NCBI GenBank assembly: GCA_009776625.1
Contig: WRNL01000050.1
Location: forward strand, 2,128-9,683
Length of the DNA: 7,556 bases
Direction: 5' to 3'
Source: Methanomassiliicoccaceae archaeon
GTDB taxonomy: Archaea; Thermoplasmatota; Thermoplasmata; Methanomassiliicoccales; Methanomethylophilaceae
This document shows positions 1 through 5,585 of the stretch, one piece after another. A program made the translations under genes and the position numbers. The notes beneath the pieces are model-generated. The model saw nothing but the letters and a program-made list of their open reading frames with translations. It searched no databases and had not been told where the DNA came from. How positions within the stretch are numbered: position 1 is the first letter of the stretch; every line of letters starts with the position of its first letter.

Positions 1-1424
1 GCCTTCCCGCCCTTGTGCTCCTTCCTCATCTGGATGTTGATGTCTATCGGGTCGAGGCCCGCGTTCTCGGCGAGCGTGGTGGGGATGATCTCCATTGCCG
101 AGGCGAACGCCTCGATGGCTATCTGCTCCCTCCCGCCGACCGATGCGGCGTAGTCCCTGAGCTGCATCGCTATCTCCATGGCCGTGGAGCCGCCGCCGGT
201 GACGATCATGCCGTCCTCGATGGCCACCTTCACGACCGACCAGGCGTCGACGAGGGACCTCTCGACCTCGTCCGCGACGTGGTTGGTCCCGCCCCTGACC
301 AGTATGGACACGGTCTTGGGGTCCTTGCACCCGGTGATGAACGTCATCTCCTCGTTCTCGATGACCTTCAGCTCGACGAGGTCCGCATACCCGAGGTCCT
401 CCGCGCTGAACTCTATGATCTTGTGGCAGATGCTCGCGCCGGTGGACTTCGCCAGCCTCTCCGTGTCGGACTTCTTGACGCGCCTGCAGGCGTAGATGCC
501 CTCCTTCGCGAAGAAGTGCTGGGCGAGGTCGTCTATGCCCTTCTGGCAGAACACGACGTTCGCGCCCGACTTCTTGATCTGGTCGACCATCGCCTTGAGC
601 ATGTTCTCCTCCTCTTTCACGAAGGCCGAGAGCTGCGACGGGTCGGTTATCTGGATCTTCGCGTCGATCTCCGTTTTCTTTATCTCGAACGCCGCGTCGA
701 CGATGGCGATCTTCGCCCCTGTGACCTTCTTGGGCATCGAGGGGGAGACGGGCTCCTTGTCCAGGATCAGGCCCTTGACGAGCTGGGACTCGTCCATGCT
801 CGCGCCCGCCTTCTTGACGGTCTGTATGTTCTTCAGGTCCGCCGTGTACTTGCCCTTGGCGTCCTGCTCGACGATCGTCTTGACCGCGTCAACGACCATG
901 TCGGCGAAGAACTCCTTCGAGCCGCCGACCTGCTTGCTGATCATCGCGTTCTCCGCGATCTGCTTCAGGAGCTTCCCGTCGTTTATGCTCACTTTGGTCG
1001 AGACCTTCTTGAGGACCTCCTGGGCCTTCGCGTTGGCGAGCCTGTACCCGGCGGTTATGATCGTCGGGTGCACGTTGGCGTCGATCATGTCCGTCGCCTT
1101 CTTCAGGAGCTCGCCGGCGAGTATGACGGACGTCGTCGTCCCGTCCCCGACCTCGGAGTCCTGCGTCTTCGCCACCTCGACCAGCATCTTCGCCGCCGGG
1201 TGCTGCACGTCCATCTCCTTGAGGATCGTGACGCCGTCGTTGGTTATCACGACGTCCCCCATGGAGTCGACGAGCATCTTATCCATGCCCCTCGGGCCGA
1301 GGCTGCTCCTTACTGCGTCAGCGATCGCCCTGGCGGCGGTGATGTTGTTGTACTGTGCGTCCTTGCCTTTGTCCCTCTTGGTCCCCTCTCTGAGGATCAA
1401 GATGGGTGTGTTGCCCATGCCCAT
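1..1424 (-). CDS. ths: Thermosome subunit (group II chaperonin, Cpn60/TCP-1 family), 3' end cut by window edge
   Basis: ATP-driven cytosolic folding chamber subunit that assembles into a double-ring complex. About 474 residues are present of the roughly 540 usual for the family; the C-terminal end of the equatorial domain lies beyond the left edge. Visible motifs are LGPRGMDKML at residues 42-51, the NDG at 62-64, the nucleotide-binding GDGTTT at 93-98, and near the C-terminus VTGGGSTAMEIA, the second equatorial ATP-site segment, where the usual VPGGG reads VTGGG. The last visible residues run through an ENAGLDPIDI stretch typical of thermosomes. I chose the ATG at 1424 because GGAGGT at 1433-1438 lies 8 bases upstream; a second in-frame ATG at 1418 is the alternative. 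The gene has its own TATA box and appears monocistronic at its 5' side. Which paralogue (alpha or beta) cannot be told. The family call is very secure. Confidence 0.97.
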   Translation of the reverse strand, partial: MGMGNTPILILREGTKRDKGKDAQYNNITAARAIADAVRSSLGPRGMDKMLVDSMGDVVITNDGVTILKEMDVQHPAAKMLVEVAKTQDSEVGDGTTTSVILAGELLKKATDMIDANVHPTIITAGYRLANAKAQEVLKKVSTKVSINDGKLLKQIAENAMISKQVGGSKEFFADMVVDAVKTIVEQDAKGKYTADLKNIQTVKKAGASMDESQLVKGLILDKEPVSPSMPKKVTGAKIAIVDAAFEIKKTEIDAKIQITDPSQLSAFVKEEENMLKAMVDQIKKSGANVVFCQKGIDDLAQHFFAKEGIYACRRVKKSDTERLAKSTGASICHKIIEFSAEDLGYADLVELKVIENEEMTFITGCKDPKTVSILVRGGTNHVADEVERSLVDAWSVVKVAIEDGMIVTGGGSTAMEIAMQLRDYAASVGGREQIAIEAFASAMEIIPTTLAENAGLDPIDINIQMRKEHKGGK

Positions 1425-1495
1425 TTCTTCAGACCTCCAAATGTTATCCCAAGCATACGCCATGGGATTTCTAAGGGGGTTATGGTTTGTTCTTC

Positions 1496-1503
1496 TATAT
1501 AAA
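1496..1503 (-). promoter_or_regulatory. Archaeal TATA box of the thermosome gene
   Basis: On the minus strand the sequence reads TTTATATA, an excellent archaeal TATA box. A start site about 26 bases downstream would fall near 1473, giving a leader of about 50 bases that contains the GGAGGT ribosome binding site. The same 8 bp read TATATAAA on the plus strand, so weak divergent initiation is possible. Confidence 0.7.
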
Positions 1504-1532
1504 CTAACCTATTGATGCCCCTGACAGGTGAT

Positions 1533-1577
1533 CTGTGGGCGGCGGCCACGACGCCGACATGTGGGGGCCGTCCACAG
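1533..1577. other. GC-rich hairpin downstream of the LRR gene
   Basis: CTGTGGGCGGC at 1533-1543 pairs with GCCGTCCACAG at 1567-1577. This makes an 11-bp stem with a single G-T pair and a 23-base loop. It begins four bases past the LRR stop codon on the minus strand and lies upstream of the thermosome promoter. There is no T-tract after it, so it is not a textbook archaeal terminator. It might be a 3' UTR structure, a processing site, or part of a small plus-strand RNA. The pairing is seen directly; any function is inference. Confidence 0.4.
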
Positions 1578-1580
1578 GCG

Positions 1581-2486
1581 TTAATGCATAACCAAATTGT
1601 TCCCATCGGCCTCGAGCCTTTCAAGTCTTGGCAGCCTGTGAATAGACGGCGGTAAAAAGTCGATTCTCATACCCGATATGTCCAAGCTGACGAGGTTAGG
1701 GTAACGGTCGAATACGTCGGGGATCGAACGGCCGTTTTCATTCAGAACAAGATAATCCGCCTTTTTGCGGCTTCTCCACCCAGATAGATTCAGTGAGGTC
1801 AAGGCACTCAGCTCAGCGATACCGTCCAACACCTTTTGGAACAGGCCGTATGGCGGTTTCGGCAAACCATTGAAGCCATCACCCGTGACTTCAAGCCGTT
1901 CGAGTTTTTTCAAATTTGAAAGCACGGGGAAATCGTGTGCGGCGGAAAGCGCGCCTATGATCGACAGCGTCCTGAGATTCTTTAGATTATTGATATCCGG
2001 GTCGATGCCGGAGAAGAAACAGAGGTACAGATGGAGATTCTCTAATTGTGGGAGGTTTGCGATCCACTCGGGCATTTCGCAGGGCGCCGCATCCCCATAA
2101 TGGCTTACCGACAGGGTTCTCAATGTGGGGGCTTCCGCAATGGTTTCGGTCATATCGAGGACACAATCCCCATTTATGACCAGCTCTTCGAGTTTTGGCG
2201 CTTTCCCGATTTCTGGCGGGACGAGGCACTTGCCGGAACAAACAATTCGTTCCAACAGCGGCAGAGAGCATATCTCCTTTGGAAACGTATACGCCTCCAA
2301 ACTGGAGATGTACAGGGTTTTAAGGCCTTCGAATAGGGAATAGTCCAGGGGGACCTCGTTTGCGATTTCCGTGACGTTCAAAAATTCGATTGACGGAACG
2401 TACGGCTCATCATACAGGCCCTCTATGTCCCTGCCGATGATATTGAGGTGCTTGCCATCCATGCAAAGATAACCTTTCCTCACCAT
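1581..2486 (-). CDS. Leucine-rich repeat protein, probably cytosolic
   Basis: A 301-residue protein made largely of tandem leucine-rich repeats of about 22-25 residues, of the kind that form a curved protein-binding scaffold. Recurring cores include LKTLYISSL, LEELVINGD, LRTLSVSHY, LENLHLYL, LRTLSIIGA, LERLEVTGD, LTSLNLSG, LVSLDISG and LERLEADGN. No signal peptide, membrane segment, enzymatic domain or anchor is visible, so the partner is unknown. The protein ends in mid-repeat (LEADGNNL plus three residues) without a clear C-terminal cap, which suggests loss of the original 3' end. The start is the ATG at 2486: GGAG at 2493-2496 sits 6 bases upstream, and the TATA box at 2521-2528 predicts a transcript start near 2498. 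A GTG at 2501, adding five residues, is possible but would be leaderless or untranscribed. Base composition is clearly richer in A+T than the flanking housekeeping genes, pointing to separate origin. LRR identity is sure; role is unknown. Confidence 0.9.
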   Translation of the reverse strand: MVRKGYLCMDGKHLNIIGRDIEGLYDEPYVPSIEFLNVTEIANEVPLDYSLFEGLKTLYISSLEAYTFPKEICSLPLLERIVCSGKCLVPPEIGKAPKLEELVINGDCVLDMTETIAEAPTLRTLSVSHYGDAAPCEMPEWIANLPQLENLHLYLCFFSGIDPDINNLKNLRTLSIIGALSAAHDFPVLSNLKKLERLEVTGDGFNGLPKPPYGLFQKVLDGIAELSALTSLNLSGWRSRKKADYLVLNENGRSIPDVFDRYPNLVSLDISGMRIDFLPPSIHRLPRLERLEADGNNLVMH

Positions 2487-2506
2487 AGTTTGCTCCGTCA
2501 CGTTTC

Positions 2507-2541
2507 CCGAGTAAGTATATTGTATAAAGTAGCTTACACGG
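2507..2541. repeat. Inverted repeat flanking the LRR TATA box (candidate operator)
   Basis: CCGAGTAAG at 2507-2515 and CTTACACGG at 2533-2541 are reverse complements at 8 of 9 positions. They are separated by 17 bases that hold the TATA box at 2521-2528. A symmetric element around a core promoter is where an archaeal repressor could compete with TBP/TFB. The symmetry is seen directly; its use as an operator is inferred. Confidence 0.4.
2521..2528 (-). promoter_or_regulatory. TATA box of the LRR gene
   Basis: The minus strand reads TTTATACA within an A+T-rich stretch. The predicted transcript start, about 26 bases downstream, is near 2498. That gives a very short leader of about 12 bases holding the GGAG at 2493-2496, and supports the ATG at 2486 over the GTG at 2501. 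Confidence 0.55.
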
Positions 2542-2599
2542 TTACGATTGTGTTCCTTGATTCTTGGTTCCCCACATGCTCTTTGCGGACATGGTGGTT

Positions 2600-2806
2600 T
2601 TATCCGAGGGATATAGGCGGGCGATAATGCATCATCTTACCTACCTTGCTGGCCTCTGCAAACGCTTTTCCGTCCCTTATCGTATACTCCATGTGGCTTG
2701 CCATAACAAGCTTGTCCAGCATAGGCTTGTCCTTAGGGTCTATCTGCATCCCATGATAGTACTTGTAGAATACATCGTTCATCTCCTTCCCGTCAAACCT
2801 GTTCAT
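2600..2806 (-). CDS. Small protein of unknown function (68 aa)
   Basis: I do not recognise this protein. It has 68 residues, is charged and Met-rich (8 Met), and has no Cys, no membrane segment and no signal peptide, so it should be cytosolic. A predicted helical stretch around residues 26-40 (DKPMLDKLVMASHME) is followed by a Lys-rich segment and a tail ending RPPISLG. The start at 2806 is chosen because GAGGGG at 2813-2818 lies exactly 6 bases upstream and the TATA box at 2870-2877 predicts a start near 2847, leaving a leader of about 40 bases. An upstream in-frame ATG at 2857 would lie before that transcript start and is disfavoured. Good expression signals make it more likely real than chance, although its length is short. 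It sits upstream of the LRR gene in the same direction, but that gene has its own promoter 98+ bases away, so functional linkage is uncertain. Confidence 0.6.
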   Translation of the reverse strand: MNRFDGKEMNDVFYKYYHGMQIDPKDKPMLDKLVMASHMEYTIRDGKAFAEASKVGKMMHYRPPISLG

Positions 2807-2869
2807 ATCGTTCCCCTCTGCCGGGCATTCCTGTCTCAATGAACGACATCTGACCATATCGCGAGCAAA

Positions 2870-2877
2870 TATTTAAA
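2870..2877 (-). promoter_or_regulatory. TATA box of the 68-aa gene, nearly palindromic
   Basis: The minus strand reads TTTAAATA. The surrounding 2867-2877 (AAATATTTAAA) is close to symmetric, so the plus strand reads TATTTAAA at the same place and initiation could occur in both directions. For the minus strand the predicted start is near 2847, a sensible distance before the ribosome binding site at 2813-2818. Confidence 0.55.
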
Positions 2878-3033
2878 CAATCATAACCCGAGCTTTCATT
2901 GGGGTATAATGCCCACAAACATGACATTGGCTTTCACATCGATGACGCTTTACGACTACAGCGCAAAAAGCCATAGCTCCGCTCGAATCGATGGGGGCTA
3001 TCGGCACTCGGCCTTGGGCGCCCTTTCATCAGC

Positions 3034-3041
3034 TATTTAAG
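3034..3041 (+). promoter_or_regulatory. TATA box of the 501-aa gene; implies a leaderless transcript
   Basis: TATTTAAG lies with its centre about 27 bases before the ATG at 3064, which places the predicted transcript start at or within a base or two of the start codon. No convincing ribosome binding site precedes the ATG (only a weak AGGA at 3055-3058). Both facts agree with leaderless translation, common for first genes in many archaea. Confidence 0.55.
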
Positions 3042-3063
3042 ACCGGTCAACATTAGGACTGAC

Positions 3064-4569
3064 ATGGCGGAGAAGAAGCGCTTTAGGATGAGGGGCGTCA
3101 AGCAGACACCGAAAAGGCTCGAGGAGGAGATCCTCGAGCGCTCCAGGAAACTCGCCGAGGACCCGGCGCTGCTCAGGCCGATGTGCGCGGGCAACTGCAG
3201 GAAGTGCATCTTCGACAAGACCTTCAAGGCCATCGACAGCATCTCCAGGTACAACGACGACGCGGACGCGCTCCTCAAGCTTGCGTCTAAGGGTTCGGAC
3301 GACATGGCCCGGGCGTATGCGGGGACGATCTCCCTGAACGCCGCCGGGAAGATACCCATGCTGGCCACCGCCACCATCGGGGGCGAGAAGGTCCCCTTCG
3401 CCGTCAGGGGGACCGTGGGGAACGACAAGCTCATCGGCTGCCAGTACTACGACGACCCCAAGATAAGGCTCCTCTACTATAACGCGTTCATAAAGAAGAA
3501 CAAGCTGCACCTCTACTCGTTCCGCGACGGCCTGGTGTGCACCAACTACCCGAACATGCCCGAGGACTACCTCTACGAGGCCTTCTGGGAGTCCCCCTAC
3601 GAGTTCAGGGACGACGGGCTGGACTGCGGGCACAAGGACGCCCTCATACTGGACATAAAGGTGAAGTCCGTGGGCGGGAGCATAAGGATCTGCGAGAACT
3701 GCGCGAAGGAGGTCTCGACCATACAGTACATCATATCCAGGGTATGCGCAGTAGACCCCCTGGACGACCTGGACGTGAGCGTCATCCACCCCTACCACTC
3801 GGCGAGCGAGAGCGGCACCGAGAAGGTGGAGGGCGACCTCCTGAAGAGGTACCTGCGGGGGGAGATCAACGACAGGACCCTGCTGAACACTATAAAAAGA
3901 GAGAAAATGGGGAGCCTCAAGAAGGGGGACGTGTCCACGTACGTCATAGGGACGGAGAACCACGGCTCCGACCTGGGCTCCTTCATCTCCGCCCTCTCCG
4001 GCCCGGAGGACGAGAAGGAGACGCTGAGGAGGTTCCTCAGCTCCGCGCCGGTGTCCGTCGTCATAAAGGGCGGCAGGACGTCGGAGGCGCTGAACTCCCT
4101 CTGGGAGGGCCATTGGAGGGAGCTGGTCGCCGCCCACACGTCGCAGGGGTTCGCCGACAACATGCGCGAGAGGCCGAAGGGCGCGCCGTCGCAGGCGCTC
4201 GCGGAGGCCCACAAGGCGTTCGCCTCCGCTGACGTGGCCGCGAGCCTGCCGGAGTTCAAGAAGCCGAAGCCGGTGACGAGGCTCTCGGACGCGCTGGCGA
4301 AGGCGGCCAAGGTGGGCGGGGGCGACCTGGTCCTGAAGACGATCGCGTCCGAGTCCCTGAAGGACCGCAGGCTCAGGGCCGTGTCCGCCGCGTTCGCCCT
4401 CGCCGCCGACCCGGGGGCGGAGCTGCCCATCCACCTGACCGACGACGAGCGGGACTTCACCGACTTCCTGATCCCCTTCGCCAAGTCCGTGATTGAGGCC
4501 GAGGGCGAGGGGTACCGCGGCGCCATGAACACCCTGCTGACGGCCAGCGGCTCCGGCGAGTCCGTCTAA
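3064..4569 (+). CDS. Uncharacterised 501-aa protein with two Cys/His clusters
   Basis: I cannot assign this protein to a named family. Residues 1-38 are basic and helical. A Cys cluster, CAGNCRKC at 41-48 (spacing C-x3-C-x2-C), follows. A middle region of about 95-230, rich in Tyr and Phe, contains C126, C159 and a second cluster, C188-x-H190 with C210-x2-C213, which looks like a split zinc-binding site (DCGH and CENC). The C-terminal half, about 250-500, is Ala-, Lys- and Glu-rich and probably mostly helical, with HPYH at 242-245 at its beginning. No signal peptide or membrane segment is visible. The C-x3-C-x2-C spacing matches radical SAM enzymes, but I see no SAM-binding Gly motif or barrel pattern after it, so zinc or an iron-sulfur cluster bound structurally is equally possible. 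Codon use and high GC match the housekeeping neighbours, so it looks native. The start is supported by TATA spacing. Its stop overlaps that of the convergent taw2 gene. Confidence 0.88.
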   Translation: MAEKKRFRMRGVKQTPKRLEEEILERSRKLAEDPALLRPMCAGNCRKCIFDKTFKAIDSISRYNDDADALLKLASKGSDDMARAYAGTISLNAAGKIPMLATATIGGEKVPFAVRGTVGNDKLIGCQYYDDPKIRLLYYNAFIKKNKLHLYSFRDGLVCTNYPNMPEDYLYEAFWESPYEFRDDGLDCGHKDALILDIKVKSVGGSIRICENCAKEVSTIQYIISRVCAVDPLDDLDVSVIHPYHSASESGTEKVEGDLLKRYLRGEINDRTLLNTIKREKMGSLKKGDVSTYVIGTENHGSDLGSFISALSGPEDEKETLRRFLSSAPVSVVIKGGRTSEALNSLWEGHWRELVAAHTSQGFADNMRERPKGAPSQALAEAHKAFASADVAASLPEFKKPKPVTRLSDALAKAAKVGGGDLVLKTIASESLKDRRLRAVSAAFALAADPGAELPIHLTDDERDFTDFLIPFAKSVIEAEGEGYRGAMNTLLTASGSGESV

Positions 4570-5585
4570 AGCACCCTCACGTCCGCCACGTAGTGCGAGA
4601 CGGAGGGGGCGAAGGACTTGACCTCCCTTATCCCCTCGATGCGGTACCCCTCGCCGGTCGCATCGAGCGCCGCCTCGATCCTGCCCTCGTGCCCGTCCAC
4701 GTGGAACGTGTCGTGGTAGTGCACCATCCCGCCGCGTTTCGCCATGTCGAACGCCTTCGGGAGGAACGCCGACGTCGTCTGGACGTACCCCATTATCACC
4801 CTGTCCGCGAACCCCCTCCCCGGCATGTGCCTGTTGTCCCCCAGTATCGGCACCACTTTCTCGGCCACCCCGTTCCGCGCCGCGTTCCTCAGCAGGTACC
4901 GGTACGAGTCCGGGTTCTTCTCGCAGGCGAACACCCTCCGGGCGCCGGCGAACCTCGCCACCGGGAGCGTGAAGTAGCCTATCCCGGCGAACATGTCGAC
5001 CACCGTCTCCCCGCCGCAGTCCATCTCCTTCATCCGGAGCCTCTCGCCTATGTTCCCGGAGGCGAACATGACCTTGCCCACGTCGAACTCGTAGAGGACG
5101 CCGTTCTCGAGCCTGACCGACTCCGTGCCGCTCCCGTAGAGGACCTCGGTGCTGGGCCTCCTCAGCTCCCCGACGGACCCGCCGACGTCGGCGCACACGG
5201 TCCTCGCGCCTAGGACCCCCGCGTACGCCTCGCCTATCTCGCTTTTGTAGGGGGCGCACCTGCCGTCCAGCTTCAGCACGACCACGTCGCCGACGAACTC
5301 CCATCTCATGGGCAGCGCCGCCGACACGTCGGGTGGGAGCCAGGAGAGCCTCTCCAGGACGCGCTCCTGCGGCCTCCTCCTCTCCAGGGTGTGCGCCGGC
5401 CCCTCCTCGAGCGCGTACCCCATGCATTCCATCTCGCCCTCCCTGCCGGCGGCGACCGGCACCAGCCTGTCGCCCCCGTCCCTGCCTATCTTCGCCGACC
5501 TGTCTACCAGGCCCAGCCCCATCAGGTATGGGATTACGCTGGCGGCCTCGGACGACCTTATGCGCGCCAGCCTCACCGTCCTCAT
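4566..5585 (-). CDS. taw2: tRNA(Phe) wyosine synthesis enzyme Taw2-like (aminocarboxypropyltransferase, Trm5/TYW2 family)
   Basis: In archaea Taw2 moves the 3-amino-3-carboxypropyl group of S-adenosylmethionine to C7 of 4-demethylwyosine at G37 of tRNA(Phe), after Trm5 and Taw1. The 339-residue protein has a small N-terminal domain (about 1-50), a middle domain with RPSTEVLYG at 143-151, and a Rossmann SAM-binding domain with DMFAGIGYFTLPVA at 197-210, acidic E222 in ACEKNPDSYRYL, GDNR at 249-252 and DRVIMGY at 261-267, then VHYHD at 288-292. The MFASGNIGER segment at 173-182 and the MGY in place of the Trm5 NLP-type motif favour Taw2 over the m1G37 methyltransferase Trm5, the main alternative. 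The ATG at 5585 overlaps the TGA of the upstream reductase gene (ATGA, 5582-5585), with GGGGG just before it, implying translational coupling. It is the last gene of the operon and ends with TAG. Confidence 0.85.
   Translation of the reverse strand: MRTVRLARIRSSEAASVIPYLMGLGLVDRSAKIGRDGGDRLVPVAAGREGEMECMGYALEEGPAHTLERRRPQERVLERLSWLPPDVSAALPMRWEFVGDVVVLKLDGRCAPYKSEIGEAYAGVLGARTVCADVGGSVGELRRPSTEVLYGSGTESVRLENGVLYEFDVGKVMFASGNIGERLRMKEMDCGGETVVDMFAGIGYFTLPVARFAGARRVFACEKNPDSYRYLLRNAARNGVAEKVVPILGDNRHMPGRGFADRVIMGYVQTTSAFLPKAFDMAKRGGMVHYHDTFHVDGHEGRIEAALDATGEGYRIEGIREVKSFAPSVSHYVADVRVL

Noticed and set aside
15..1502. Long plus-strand open frame (495 codons) opposite the thermosome gene
   Set aside because: Arg/Leu/Val/Asp-rich composition typical of the antisense of a GC-rich gene; the minus strand encodes an unmistakable thermosome.
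3184..3207. Radical SAM assignment of the 501-aa protein from C-x3-C-x2-C
   Set aside because: The spacing matches, but the aromatic residue before the last Cys and the downstream Gly-rich SAM motif are missing, so the motif alone is not enough.
3890..3930. Internal TATA-like CTATAAAAAG inside the 501-aa gene, as promoter for a shorter product
   Set aside because: A single A+T-rich patch with only a GTG at a fitting distance; nothing else supports an internal start.
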